Part shown: positions 16,387 through 24,690 of the stretch, in pieces
How the letters are laid out: each line of letters starts with the position of its first letter
Position numbering within the stretch: position 1 is the first letter of the stretch
Assembly (NCBI GenBank): GCA_003220615.1
Contig: QHTB01000170.1
Location: forward strand, 1 to 32,124
DNA length: 32,124 bases
From: Candidatus Rokuibacteriota bacterium
GTDB taxonomy: Bacteria; Methylomirabilota; Methylomirabilia; Rokubacteriales; CSP1-6
Reading direction: 5' to 3'
The notes under the pieces: generated by a model
What the model was told of the DNA's origin: nothing
What the model saw: only the letters and a program-made list of their open reading frames with translations
Database searches by the model: none
Made by a program: the position numbers and the translations under genes

Positions 16387-16511
16387 CTTGTCACTGACAG
16401 GGCGTCCTCGGCAGGGTGACATCTCAGGATTTCAGCAAGTTAACGCCTGGCACAGGCGCTGCTTTGAGGGGACCCTGGTGGGCGAGGAGCAGGCCTGCCG
16501 GGGAGGCTTTC

Positions 16512-17093
16512 ATGGTCTTCGCAGCGCAGGCAGGGGCCCTCGCGTTCCTGTTCGTCAGCGTCGCCGCCGCGCAGCCGTCGCGGCCGGTCGACCCGGGCGA
16601 GATGAAGCACGCCGAGCGGCTGCAAACCGAGGCGAAGGGCATCGACGCCGATGCGGCCAAGGCGATGTCACCCGAAGGCCAGCAGCGGATCACCGACACC
16701 ATCGCGAAGCAGTTCAAGGTCGATCCCTCGGTCGTGACGAATCTACGGAATCGCCGGATCGGCTTCGGTGAAGCGACCGTGGCCCTGGCGTTCTCGCAGG
16801 AGCTGATGAAGCAGGACAAGAGCCTGACTCAGCAGCGCGCTCTCGACCAGGTTCTCGCCAAGCGAGCGGGCGGTGAGGGCTGGGGACGCATCGCCCAGGA
16901 TCTTGGCCTCAAGCTCGGCCGCGTCCGGGCCGAGGTGGAGCGCGCGGAGAAGAAGGTGGCGCGCCTGGATCGCCGGGACAAGGTCGACAAGGACAAGGGC
17001 GAAGCGATGGAGCGGGCCGACAAGGCCGACAAGCTCGAGAGCAAGCCCGTGCGAATGGACAGGCCTGAGAAGTCTGGCCGCAGTGGTCGCTGA
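16512..17093 (+). CDS. Secreted charged protein of unknown function
   Basis: The product is 193 residues. I chose the ATG at 16512 because GGGGAGG precedes it and it begins a signal peptide (MVFAAQAGALAFLFVSVAAA). A longer in-frame start at 16416 gives no better N-terminus. The mature part is helical and polar (VDPSVVTNLRNRRIGFGEAT, GGEGWGRIAQDLGLKLGRV) and ends in a Lys/Asp/Arg-rich tail with KVDKDKGEAMERADKADKLE. No catalytic motif is recognisable. The BON-domain gene follows 16 bases later, so the two form an envelope-related operon. Confidence 0.65.
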   Translation: MVFAAQAGALAFLFVSVAAAQPSRPVDPGEMKHAERLQTEAKGIDADAAKAMSPEGQQRITDTIAKQFKVDPSVVTNLRNRRIGFGEATVALAFSQELMKQDKSLTQQRALDQVLAKRAGGEGWGRIAQDLGLKLGRVRAEVERAEKKVARLDRRDKVDKDKGEAMERADKADKLESKPVRMDRPEKSGRSGR

Positions 17094-17109
17094 CGAGAGG
17101 AGGCGGACC

Positions 17110-17658
17110 ATGAAGCGCATTGCAATCTGCATGGCGATCGCCGGCATGGTGTGGGGACCGGGCCTGGCGATGGCCGATCAGTCGCCGGTCAAGGATAGCT
17201 GGCTCACGTCGAAGACCAAGGCAAGGCTCTTTGCCGACAAGCGCGTGAAGGCGACGGCGGTCACGGTGGAAACCGACGATCGCATCGTCACGCTGCGCGG
17301 CAAGGTCAGGACGGTCGAGGAGAAACTGGCCGCCGAGCAAATCGCGCGTGGCACCGACGGCGTGCGTGGCGTGAACAACGTCCTGCAGGTGGTTCCCGAG
17401 GGCCAGCGGCGCCTCGTGGACGCGCGCGACGGCGACATCAAGCAGTCGGTGAAGAATCGGCTCGAGACCGACGCGATGCTCAGGGAGGCTGACATCAACG
17501 TGCGCGCGGACGCCGGGATGATCACGCTGAAGGGCAGCGTGCCCGACGCGCGGGCTCGCAACCGGGCCGCCGATCTCGCGCGCGGAGTGTCCGGCGTGAA
17601 GTCGGTGCGTAACGAGCTGAAGTCGAAGGACACGCGGGCGGCTGCCGCACCGCGCTGA
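17110..17658 (+). CDS. Periplasmic protein with two BON domains
   Basis: The product is 182 residues with a signal peptide (MKRIAICMAIAGMVWGPGLAMA). Two BON repeats are visible: WLTSKTKARLFADKRVKATAV with VTLRGKVRTVEEKLAAEQIA, and IKQSVKNRLETDAMLREADI with MITLKGSVPDARARNRAADL. BON domains bind phospholipid surfaces, and such proteins (OsmY-like) are often stress-induced in the periplasm. A GAGGAGG Shine-Dalgarno precedes the ATG. A long hairpin closes the operon. Confidence 0.88.
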   Translation: MKRIAICMAIAGMVWGPGLAMADQSPVKDSWLTSKTKARLFADKRVKATAVTVETDDRIVTLRGKVRTVEEKLAAEQIARGTDGVRGVNNVLQVVPEGQRRLVDARDGDIKQSVKNRLETDAMLREADINVRADAGMITLKGSVPDARARNRAADLARGVSGVKSVRNELKSKDTRAAAAPR

Positions 17659-17670
17659 CCGACGCATCAT

Positions 17671-17711
17671 GCGGCGCGCGAGATTCCGCCCATGGCGATC
17701 TCGCGCGCCGC
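17671..17711. terminator. Long GC-rich hairpin after the BON-domain gene
   Basis: A perfect 14-bp stem is formed by GCGGCGCGCGAGAT (17671-17684) and its complement (17698-17711); inside the loop CGCC and GGCG can pair further. It lies between convergent genes and probably ends both transcripts, although no U-tract follows. Confidence 0.6.
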
Positions 17712-17801
17712 GGAAGTTCCTTCCTGAGTGGACCTCCACGATCCCGACGATGGGCCCGGCCTCCGCGAGGACGATCGGAACGTAGCTTTCCTGCTCGGGG
17801 C

Positions 17802-19241
17802 TCATCTCGACGCGACCGTCTTGCCACCTCCGGGGACGAGGGCGAGCATGACGCCCATCCCCGCAACGGCCGCCATGCCGAGACACGACCAGAAGAAGCC
17901 CCAGCGGAGTGCGGCAGCGTCGCCGCCGGCCCCCGCGAGCCCGGTCACGACCAGGCTCAGGATCGCCGTGGGAATCGTGACGCCGAAGGCGTGGGCGAAG
18001 TGGCGAGTCGTCTCGAGCATGCCCGAAGCCACGCCGCGGAAATCATCGGGCAGAGCGCCCATGATGACCGTGTTGTTCACGGCGAGCAGCACGCCGGTCC
18101 CGAGCCCGGTGAAGAGCCCGACGGCGAGCATCGCGGCGTAGGAGCCGGCAACGCCGGACAGCCCCCAGAGCACGAAGCCAGCGGCAAGAACACCAGCGGC
18201 GGCCGGGCGTAGCCAGGGCGCGCGAGTCCGATCGTAGAGCCAGCCGCCCAGAAACGTCGTGGCGATCGCGCTCGTCTGCACCATCACCATGAGCATGCCT
18301 CCGGCGGTCGTCGACCGTCCCAACCCGCGCACGACGAGGACGGGCCCCAGGTACATCGTGGCCATCATGGTGAGGTGGAGCACCGTGTTGACGCCGATGG
18401 CGGCGGCGAAGCCGCCATGGCGGAGCTGGCGCCAGTCCATCAATGGCTCGCTCCGCCGTCGCTCGAGCAGCACGAAGAGCGCCGCGGTGGCCAGCGCGAT
18501 CACGGGCAGGACGACGTGGAAGACGGGCATCACGTCCGACGTCGTCGTACCGTGCGGATGATTGAGCGCGATCGCGACCACGGTGATCGTGATGGCGAGG
18601 AGCGCGGCGCCCAGCCAGTCCACGTCGCCTCGCGTGCCCCGCGTGGTGTCGGGCAGGCGGCGCGAGCGCCACGTCGCCCACAGCGCCAGCGGGGCCGGAG
18701 CCAGGAAGAGCAGCGGCCAATCGCCGAGCGCGAGCACCAGCGTGCCGAAGCCGGCGCCGACGACGGCGAAGACCGACGCGGTCGTGGCGACCACCGCGAT
18801 GGCGCGGCCCTGCTGCTCGGTGGGGACGGCGGCCGTGAGAATGGCCAGGTTGTTGCCGGACACCATCGCGGCGCCGACGCCCTGAAGCGCGCGGGCCACG
18901 AGCAGCATCCCAAGACCGGGTGAGAGTCCGCCGAGGATGGCGCCGAACGCGTACACGAGCGTGCCGGCGCCGAACATCTGGCGATGGCCCACGAGATCGC
19001 CGAGGCGGCCGCACACGAGCAGTGTGCCGGCCAGCGCCAGGATGAAGACGGTCAGGATCCAGGCGGCCTCGGCGGCGCCGACGCCGAGCGCGCTGCCGAG
19101 GCCGGGGATCACGGCGACGACCGGTGTGAGGCCGAACTGGATCAGCGTCTCGCCGATGCCGACGGTGATGACGGTCGATCGGGCGACGTCGAGGGTGCCG
19201 GCCACGGTACGGTCGGCGCCGCGAGCGGACACGGTGGACAC
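17802..19241 (-). CDS. MFS transporter, DHA2 (EmrB/QacA-like) drug efflux type
   Basis: The product is 479 residues from a GTG at 19241. It has about 14 hydrophobic segments, the number typical of DHA2 exporters. MFS motif A is visible as GRLGDLVGHRQ, and ARALQGVGAAMVSGNNLAIL is the DHA2-type helix 4 region. These proteins export drugs or toxic compounds with proton exchange. No clear Shine-Dalgarno lies upstream. It is divergent from the selenoprotein glutaredoxin gene, and the 63-base gap holds an inverted repeat that may be a regulator site. Confidence 0.85.
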   Translation of the reverse strand: MSTVSARGADRTVAGTLDVARSTVITVGIGETLIQFGLTPVVAVIPGLGSALGVGAAEAAWILTVFILALAGTLLVCGRLGDLVGHRQMFGAGTLVYAFGAILGGLSPGLGMLLVARALQGVGAAMVSGNNLAILTAAVPTEQQGRAIAVVATTASVFAVVGAGFGTLVLALGDWPLLFLAPAPLALWATWRSRRLPDTTRGTRGDVDWLGAALLAITITVVAIALNHPHGTTTSDVMPVFHVVLPVIALATAALFVLLERRRSEPLMDWRQLRHGGFAAAIGVNTVLHLTMMATMYLGPVLVVRGLGRSTTAGGMLMVMVQTSAIATTFLGGWLYDRTRAPWLRPAAAGVLAAGFVLWGLSGVAGSYAAMLAVGLFTGLGTGVLLAVNNTVIMGALPDDFRGVASGMLETTRHFAHAFGVTIPTAILSLVVTGLAGAGGDAAALRWGFFWSCLGMAAVAGMGVMLALVPGGGKTVASR

Positions 19242-19261
19242 CGCGAGCAGTGTACACTCTG

Positions 19262-19282
19262 GATCGGCGGTGAACGCCGATC
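19262..19282. promoter_or_regulatory. Inverted repeat between divergent MFS and glutaredoxin genes
   Basis: GATCGGCG (19262-19269) and CGCCGATC (19275-19282) form perfect 8-base arms around GTGAA. GTGTACAC, a perfect 8-base palindrome, lies just upstream at about 19250-19257. Both are suitable operator sites in the 63-base gap between the two starts; which regulator would bind is unknown. Confidence 0.4.
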
Positions 19283-19304
19283 ACTCCGAGTCCCAGGAGG
19301 ACGC

Positions 19305-19550
19305 ATGGCGGCGCAAGTGACCGTCTACAGCAATGTCGGCTGAACGGGCTGCCACAAGGCGATGGAGTATCTATCGCGAAAGGGCATTGCCTACACGGAG
19401 AAGAACCTCAGCCGCACGCCGGAAGCTCGCCAGGAGCTGATCGAGATGGGCGTCATGTCGCTGCCCGTGATCCTCATCGGCGATCAGCGGCTGGTCGGAT
19501 TCTTCCCGGCCCAGATCGACTCCGCGCTCAAGGCGGCCGGGCTGGGCTGA
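19305..19550 (+). CDS. Glutaredoxin-like selenoprotein (in-frame UGA = selenocysteine, UxxC)
   Basis: The product is 81 residues if the TGA at 19341-19343 is read as selenocysteine at position 13. The frame before the TGA (MAAQVTVYSNVG, with AGGAGG upstream) and after it (TGCHKAMEYLSRKGIAYTEK) together make one complete glutaredoxin: the first strand, the U-T-G-C active site at the CPxC place, and the cis-Pro loop SLPVILIGD. So the nucleophilic Cys is replaced by Sec and the resolving Cys16 is kept. A SECIS-like hairpin follows the UGA. Ordinary gene finding would call only a truncated protein from an internal ATG at 19362. Glutaredoxins reduce disulfides or glutathione adducts in the cytoplasm. 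The downstream MFS gene may be co-transcribed. Confidence 0.85.
19359..19377 (+). promoter_or_regulatory. Candidate bacterial SECIS hairpin for the glutaredoxin UGA
   Basis: GCGATGG (19359-19365) pairs with CTATCGC (19371-19377), with one G-U pair, around the loop AGTAT. The stem starts 16 bases past the end of the UGA, close to the E. coli fdhF geometry, and a G is among the first two loop bases as in the known bacterial SECIS model. Confidence 0.6.
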
Positions 19551-19593
19551 GAGACCCGCGCTCCTGACCTCGCGCTGGGCCGCGCTCGCGCTG

Positions 19594-20763
19594 GTGACTG
19601 CGGCCTTCGCGCTGAGCGCGTTGTCGGCGCTCGCCGTCGCGCCGCTGGCGCCGTTCCTCCTCGAGTCGCTCCGTCTTTCACGGGCCCACGTCGGGTTCTT
19701 CCTTCCCGCCGTCTACCTGGGTGGCGTGCTGATGGCGCTGCCCGCGGGCTGGCTCACCGATCTGCTCGGTGTCCGCAGGACGCTCGGCCTCGGTCAACTG
19801 CTCACGGGGGCGATGGTGGCCCTCGCCGGGCTCACCGGCTCGTTGCCCCTCATGCTGTGCTGCCTCGTTGTGGCCGGCTTCGGCTTCAGCGTCGCGAATC
19901 CGGCGACGGGACGCGCGATCGTCGAGTGGTTTCCCGCGCGCGAGCGCGGCATGGCGATGGGCATCAAGCAGACGGGCCTGACCATCGGCGGCATCCTCGG
20001 CTCGCTGTTGCTGCCGCCGATCGCGCTTCGCCTGGGCTGGCGCGATGCCCTCGTCGTGGCGGGCCTGCTCTCGATCGCGTCGGCCGTCGCGGTCATGGTG
20101 TCGTACCGTCCGCCTTCGCTGATCGCCGTTCGGGCACCCGTCGAGCGCCCGCGCTTCAGCGAGCTCGGTGTCGTCATGCGCCGTCGCGGCGTGCAGGTCG
20201 TGTTCGCGGCCGGCTTCCTGCTCTCGCTCGCCCAGGCGTCGGTTCTGGCGTACCTCGCGCTCTATGCCCGCGAGACGTTCGACGTGTCGCCGGTGGCAGC
20301 CGGTCAGCTCCTCGCGCTGGCCCAGCTCGGCGGCACGCTTGCGCGGCTCGGGTGGGGCTTCGCCAGTGATCATTTCTTCCGCAGCCGGCGGCGGCCCGGC
20401 GTGGTCATCACGGCGCTCACCGGCGCCCTCGCGTACGTCGTGTTCTCGCTCGGCGCCGTCGTGCCGAGCGTGCTGGCGGCGCCGCTGGCGTTCCTGGCCG
20501 GCGCCGGCGCGTTCGGCTGGGTCGGACTCTACTTCGCGCTCGTTGCTGAGGTCGGAGGCCCGCGGTACGCCGGGCTCCTGACCGGCGTCGCCGTCGTCTT
20601 CACGTGGTCGGGCGTGCTGGTGGGGCCGCTCGTGTTCGGGGCGGTGCTGCAGGCCAGCGGAGACTACGCGTGGTCGTGGCGGCTCCTGAGCGTGATCGTC
20701 GTGGTGACGGCGCTGGCCGTCGCGCGGCTCGAGCCGCTGGTGCAGCGGGGGCGGCTAGAGTAA
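19594..20763 (+). CDS. MFS transporter, 12-helix type
   Basis: The product is 389 residues from a GTG at 19594. The frame is open upstream, and a CTG at 19564 (then TSRWAALAL) would give a more usual N-terminus, so the start is uncertain. About 12 hydrophobic segments are present, with MFS motif A seen as GWLTDLLGVRRTLGLGQL and FGFSVANPATGRAIVEWFPA in the N-terminal half. This pattern, with RERGMAMGIKQTG, is common in uptake MFS members of the nitrate/sugar-acid type. It follows the selenoprotein glutaredoxin by 43 bases on the same strand. Confidence 0.85.
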   Translation: MTAAFALSALSALAVAPLAPFLLESLRLSRAHVGFFLPAVYLGGVLMALPAGWLTDLLGVRRTLGLGQLLTGAMVALAGLTGSLPLMLCCLVVAGFGFSVANPATGRAIVEWFPARERGMAMGIKQTGLTIGGILGSLLLPPIALRLGWRDALVVAGLLSIASAVAVMVSYRPPSLIAVRAPVERPRFSELGVVMRRRGVQVVFAAGFLLSLAQASVLAYLALYARETFDVSPVAAGQLLALAQLGGTLARLGWGFASDHFFRSRRRPGVVITALTGALAYVVFSLGAVVPSVLAAPLAFLAGAGAFGWVGLYFALVAEVGGPRYAGLLTGVAVVFTWSGVLVGPLVFGAVLQASGDYAWSWRLLSVIVVVTALAVARLEPLVQRGRLE

Positions 20764-20765
20764 GG

Positions 20766-21143
20766 TCACTGCCTCGGCAGGCCGAGAGCGCGCAGCGTCT
20801 CCGGCGAGAAGCGATCGTCGTCGCCGGAGCCACGCAGTGAGTCCGACGCTGACGTGAGAAGCGAATGGCTCAGAACCTGGAAGCTGGGGAACGGGGAGAC
20901 ACGTGTCAGCACGCCGCCGATGCTGAAGCGGCTCTCGGGGTGCGCCTCGAACACGCGGAGGTCGGCCAGCGCGGTGGCCGACATCGCGCGCCGATCGGGA
21001 CGGACGACGAAGAGCGCGGCGATCATCGTCATCACGTCCCCGTCCTCGTCCAGCGAGTCGGAGACGTCGAAGGTGAAGACCTGCCAGCCACCGACGTGAT
21101 GACGCCGAGATTCGATGAATAACGTCGGAACGTGCGGCGCCAC
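20766..21143 (-). CDS. Hypothetical protein
   Basis: The frame encodes 125 residues from a GTG at 21143. Sequence such as GGWQVFTFDVSDSLDEDGDV and VLTRVSPFPSFQVLSHSLL looks like a genuine soluble protein, with a Ser/Asp-rich tail. No motif, signal or membrane segment is seen and I do not recognise the family. Its first 29 bases overlap the divergent hydrolase start, so one of the two starts may be further in. It ends two bases after the MFS stop on the opposite strand. Confidence 0.5.
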   Translation of the reverse strand: MAPHVPTLFIESRRHHVGGWQVFTFDVSDSLDEDGDVMTMIAALFVVRPDRRAMSATALADLRVFEAHPESRFSIGGVLTRVSPFPSFQVLSHSLLTSASDSLRGSGDDDRFSPETLRALGLPRQ

Positions 21144-21963
21144 GCGAGCGATCGAGGCCCGCGGCTTGCGGCTCGCGGCGTGGGAGTGGGGCGCTCGAGA
21201 GCGGCCCGCGATGCTTCTGCTCCACTCGCTGGCGGCTCACAGTCACTGGTGGGACGGGATGGCCGCGTTACTGGAAGACACCTTCCACATCGTGGCACTC
21301 GACTTCCGGGGTCATGGCCACAGTGGGCATGCGATGCTACCCGCCTATCACTTCGTCGACTACGTGGCCGACGTGATCGCCGGACTCGACGTCCTCGGCT
21401 GGCGGGCGCCGATCGTCGTCGGGCACTCGATGGGAGCGTACGTCGGGTCGATGCTCGCCGCGCGTCACACCGAACGCGTCGGCGCGCTCGTCATCGGCGA
21501 CATGCTCACCGGCTGGACCGACGCCATGTCCGAGCGGGCCCGTGTCATGGCCGAGCGCCCGGCGCCGGCATTCGCGAACCTCGACGAGGCGGGCGCGCGT
21601 TTTCGCCTCACGCCACCGGAGACACGCGCGCCCGCGGGTGTCCTGCGTCACCTCGCTGAGACTGGGATCGTCGAGAGAGATGGCGCGTTCACGTTCGCCT
21701 TCGATCGCCACGTATTCCTCCACCCTCCGCTCGACCCCTGGTCGTTTCTGTCTCGCATCCGGTGCCCGGCCCTCGTCATCCGGGGCGAGAGCAGCGTCGT
21801 CATGCCACGAGAGGCCGGCGAGCGCGTGACCGCCGTTCTGCAGCAGGGAAGCTTCGTCGAAGTGAAAGACGCGTGGCATCACGTGATCCTGGACGATCCG
21901 GCGGCCTTCGCGGACGCCGTCAGCCGTTGGTTGGTCGACATGCAAAAGGGGGATCTCAGATGA
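21115..21963 (+). CDS. Alpha/beta hydrolase
   Basis: The product is 282 residues. It has the oxyanion-type LLLHSLAAHSHWWDGM, the strand DFRGHGHSG, the nucleophile elbow VVGHSMGAYVG (S105), a probable acid in LVIRGESSVVMP and a catalytic His near H255 in DAWHHVILDDP. These are typical of serine hydrolases, for example carboxylesterases or C-C hydrolases. The stop overlaps the alcohol dehydrogenase start (ATGA), so the two probably work in the same pathway. The substrate is unknown. No clear Shine-Dalgarno lies upstream. Confidence 0.85.
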   Translation: MNNVGTCGATRAIEARGLRLAAWEWGARERPAMLLLHSLAAHSHWWDGMAALLEDTFHIVALDFRGHGHSGHAMLPAYHFVDYVADVIAGLDVLGWRAPIVVGHSMGAYVGSMLAARHTERVGALVIGDMLTGWTDAMSERARVMAERPAPAFANLDEAGARFRLTPPETRAPAGVLRHLAETGIVERDGAFTFAFDRHVFLHPPLDPWSFLSRIRCPALVIRGESSVVMPREAGERVTAVLQQGSFVEVKDAWHHVILDDPAAFADAVSRWLVDMQKGDLR

Positions 21964-23063
21964 AAGCCAAGGCCGCAGTGCTCTTCGAGGTCGGCAAGCG
22001 CCTGGAGCTGTGTGACGTGGACGTGGCGGCCCCGCAAGCCGGCGAGGTCTTGATCCGCATGGCGGCCGGCGGCGTGTGCCACAGCGATCTGCACGCGATG
22101 ACCGGACACCTGGTGGCCTCGTTGCCCGCCATCCTCGGCCACGAGGGCGCCGGCGTCGTGGCCGACGTCGGCCCCGGGGTCACGTCGCTCCAGCCCGGCG
22201 ATCACGTGATCCCGCTGTGGCGGCTGTCGTGCGGCGTCTGCGAGTTCTGCAGCGATGGCCGGCCCGCGCTGTGCAATGCCGGCTCGCAGGTGCGCATGAC
22301 CGGGCGCTTCCTCGACGGCACCACGCGCTTCTCGCTGAGCGGGCGCGAGATCAAGCACTTTGCCGGCGTGTCCACGTTCTCGGAATACTCGGTCGTGCCG
22401 GAGAAGGCCGTGCTCAAGATCCCCGACGATCTGCCGCTCGACAAGGCCGCGTTGCTCGGCTGCGCGGTCATCACCGGCTACGGCGCGGTCGTCAATTGCG
22501 CCAGGGTGAAGCCGGGTGCCAGCGTCGTCGTCTTCGGCGCCGGAGGCGTCGGGCTCAACGCGGTTCAGGGCGCTGCCATCGCCGGCGCCGAGAAGATCAT
22601 CGCCGTCGATCTGGTGCCGAAGAAGCTCGAGTACGCGCGCGAGTTCGGAGCGACGCACGTCGTCAACGCGTCCGACGGCGACCCCGTCGCGGCGGTGCGC
22701 GCGCTGACGAGCGGCCGCGGCGTCGACTACGCGTTCGAGGTCATCGGGTTGCCGAAGACGATGCGCCAGGCCTACGACTGCCTGGCCAAGCGCGGCGTGT
22801 GCGTGGTGGTCGGCGTCGCGCCGATGACGATGGAGGTTTCGGTTCCGGTGATGTCGCTCGTGTACGAGGAGCGGGTGCTGACCGGTTCGGTGTACGGCTC
22901 GAGCCGGCCCGCCATCGACATCCCGAAGCTGATCGCGCTCTACCGAGCCGGGAAGCTGAAGCTCGACGAGCTGCTCACGCGCACCTATCCGTTCACGGAG
23001 ATCAACGAGGCGTACGCCGCGCTCGAGCGGGGCGAGGTGGCGCGCAGCGTCGTCACGTTCTGA
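21960..23063 (+). CDS. Zinc-dependent alcohol dehydrogenase
   Basis: The product is 367 residues, the usual length of group III/class-III-type zinc MDRs. Catalytic zinc ligands are seen in GGVCHSDLH (C40) and ILGHEGAGVV (H61, E62). The structural zinc site is C-x2-C-x2-C-x7-C in CGVCEFCSDGRPALC. The NAD-binding Rossmann motif is VVFGAGGVGLNAVQGA. It oxidises alcohols or reduces aldehydes; a formaldehyde- or aryl-alcohol-type substrate cannot be decided. Translation is coupled to the hydrolase by a 4-base overlap. Confidence 0.9.
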   Translation: MKAKAAVLFEVGKRLELCDVDVAAPQAGEVLIRMAAGGVCHSDLHAMTGHLVASLPAILGHEGAGVVADVGPGVTSLQPGDHVIPLWRLSCGVCEFCSDGRPALCNAGSQVRMTGRFLDGTTRFSLSGREIKHFAGVSTFSEYSVVPEKAVLKIPDDLPLDKAALLGCAVITGYGAVVNCARVKPGASVVVFGAGGVGLNAVQGAAIAGAEKIIAVDLVPKKLEYAREFGATHVVNASDGDPVAAVRALTSGRGVDYAFEVIGLPKTMRQAYDCLAKRGVCVVVGVAPMTMEVSVPVMSLVYEERVLTGSVYGSSRPAIDIPKLIALYRAGKLKLDELLTRTYPFTEINEAYAALERGEVARSVVTF

Positions 23064-23133
23064 GCGCTTCCATCCGGCCCGAGGCCCGGCCGATCATTCC
23101 GCCGGGCCCCGGGCGTCCGCCAATCTCCAGGCT

Positions 23134-23340
23134 TCAGGGCAATGACGTGCTTGGATAGCGCCCGCGCAGGAGCCAGGCGCCCCAGCGGATGAGGCCGGTG
23201 CCGAGCGCGACGCGGAGCGACCGGCGCCGCGCTCTCTCCGACCTTGCCGCCCGCGCCACGGCTTCGCGGTGCGCCGACGCCATGAGCTCGGCATGACGCT
23301 GCTTGATCAGCACCTGAGTGGCGTACTCGTTGTACTCCAT
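23134..23340 (-). CDS. Small helical protein, unknown function (end of sigma operon)
   Basis: The frame encodes 68 residues. It starts with ATG at 23340, overlapping the upstream stop (ATGA). The N-terminal part is helical and charged (MEYNEYATQVLIKQRHAELM, HREAVARAARSERARRRS); the C-terminal part is hydrophobic enough to touch a membrane (LGTGLIRWGAWLLRG). No known domain was recognised. The overlap with its neighbour makes a co-translated pair. Confidence 0.55.
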   Translation of the reverse strand: MEYNEYATQVLIKQRHAELMASAHREAVARAARSERARRRSLRVALGTGLIRWGAWLLRGRYPSTSLP

Positions 23341-23678
23341 CAGTGCTGCCCCCGCGCCACCACCTGCGGCACCAGGACGATCTGGAACGATGCCGACGAA
23401 CCAGCCAGCGCACGGTGCGCCACGGCGAGGACGTGGCTGGCGAAGCCCGGATCCTCGAAGCGCACGGGGATCACGACACGCCACGGCCCCCACGGGGACT
23501 TCTCGACGGTCGGCGCCACGACGGCGCCGAGCTCCTGGTGAATGGCGTCGGTGATCGAGACCTGGCGCGCCGTGACGCGTTCGCGACGACGTTGCACGCG
23601 CTCGGCGACGACGAGCAGGCCGGCGACGACCAGGAAGGGAAGCAGCGCGATGGCGATAGCGGCCAGCAGCTCCAGCAT
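23340..23678 (-). CDS. Small membrane-anchored protein, unknown function
   Basis: The frame encodes 112 residues with a strong Shine-Dalgarno (GAGGAGG) before the ATG. One transmembrane helix (about residues 4-25, LLAAIAIALLPFLVVAGLLV) is followed by a basic stretch and a soluble domain (VSITDAIHQELGAVVAPTVE, WRVVIPVRFEDPGFASHVLA). The family is not recognised. It lies 55 bases downstream of the ZAS-alkyltransferase-Ada gene on the same strand and is coupled by ATGA to the next small gene. Confidence 0.6.
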   Translation of the reverse strand: MLELLAAIAIALLPFLVVAGLLVVAERVQRRRERVTARQVSITDAIHQELGAVVAPTVEKSPWGPWRVVIPVRFEDPGFASHVLAVAHRALAGSSASFQIVLVPQVVARGQH

Positions 23679-23733
23679 GGTTGCCTCCTCACCTGGGAGA
23701 ACCCCGGGCGGAGGCCGGCGTGAAATCGTCGAG

Positions 23734-24690
23734 CTAGTTCGTGAGCGGGTGGAGATCGGGGCGGCAGTCGCCGCAGGCCGTTCGGCCGGACGCTTCTGCC
23801 CGGTCCCGTGTTCCGAAGAAGATCAAGCGATGCGGATGCTCGGACGTGGGAATCCAGGAGCACGACGGCAGGCAGTAGAACGTCTCGCCGGGGAAGGAGA
23901 CGTACATGGAATTTCGCGGGATGGTCGTTTTCTGCGTGCGAACGCCCTCGGTGCTGAGGAGCTGTTGCTTGAGCCCGAGCTTGTCGCCGGCGTAGCCGGT
24001 GAGCGCGCCGGACGTCCCGATGACGCGGTGGCAGGGGATGACGATCGGCAGCGGATTCCATCGGAGCGCTTGCGCCACCGCCCGAGCGGCTGTGGGCTTC
24101 CCGACCTGGCAGGCGAGGCCGGCGTACGACGTCACGGCGCCGTACGGGATTTCCGAGGTGGCGGAGAGCACGTGTCGGTGGAAGTCGCTGCGGACGAGCC
24201 GGAGATCGAGTGGCCATTCGAGCCGCGTGCGCTTGCCCTCGAGATACTCCATCAGCTCCCGGTAGCGCGCCTCGACCTCGGCGCCATCCTCGACGGCCTC
24301 CACGCCGCGCATGTGGGCGAGCCGCGAATGTCGAACGTCCCCGCGCGAACCCAGGTACTCGACCAGCGAGACGCCCTGCTCCGATTGTCCGATCAGGATC
24401 TGGCCCAGCGGGGAGGGGAAGATGCGGTACGCGATGGTGCGGTGTCGAAGTCCCTGGAGGCTCGCCTCGAGGCGCTTTCGCGCCCGTCCGACGGCTACCG
24501 TGGGGATCGGAACTCGCCGGATCGCCCCCACGACACCCTCGATAGCCCGATACCGCTGGTATTCGCCGGCGCAGGGGGGACAGCGGTGGATGTGCCGCTG
24601 CACGCGCTCGTCGGTGACGGGATCGGAGTCGCCGGTGGCGCTGGCGACGATGTCGGGCTCGATATTGGAGCACACGCGCGGTTGGTTCAT
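23734..24690 (-). CDS. Fusion: zinc anti-sigma domain + O6-alkylguanine-DNA alkyltransferase + Ada-type zinc site
   Basis: The product is 318 residues with three parts. Residues 1-45 carry a canonical ZAS motif: C7, then H33-x3-C37-x2-C40 (HIHRCPPC), as in anti-sigma factors that bind zinc. Residues ~85-250 are an alkyltransferase: the helix-turn-helix region FHRHVLSATSEIPYGAVTSY and active-site PCHRVIG with acceptor C220. Residues ~262-315 look like the Ada metal-binding domain, with FYCLPSC (C273, C277) and ACGDCRPD (C306, C309), the pattern that repairs methylphosphotriesters in Ada. Ada itself has the zinc domain first, then an AraC-type HTH and the transferase. Here the order is changed and an anti-sigma part is added. 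The start overlaps the sigma-factor stop (ATGA). Likely role: sense alkylation and release the sigma factor; that is inference. Confidence 0.85.
   Translation of the reverse strand: MNQPRVCSNIEPDIVASATGDSDPVTDERVQRHIHRCPPCAGEYQRYRAIEGVVGAIRRVPIPTVAVGRARKRLEASLQGLRHRTIAYRIFPSPLGQILIGQSEQGVSLVEYLGSRGDVRHSRLAHMRGVEAVEDGAEVEARYRELMEYLEGKRTRLEWPLDLRLVRSDFHRHVLSATSEIPYGAVTSYAGLACQVGKPTAARAVAQALRWNPLPIVIPCHRVIGTSGALTGYAGDKLGLKQQLLSTEGVRTQKTTIPRNSMYVSFPGETFYCLPSCSWIPTSEHPHRLIFFGTRDRAEASGRTACGDCRPDLHPLTN

Noticed and set aside
19362..19550. Short protein starting at the internal ATG as a separate gene
   Set aside because: It lacks the first strand and the active-site position of a glutaredoxin and has no Shine-Dalgarno; the upstream start with AGGAGG is better.
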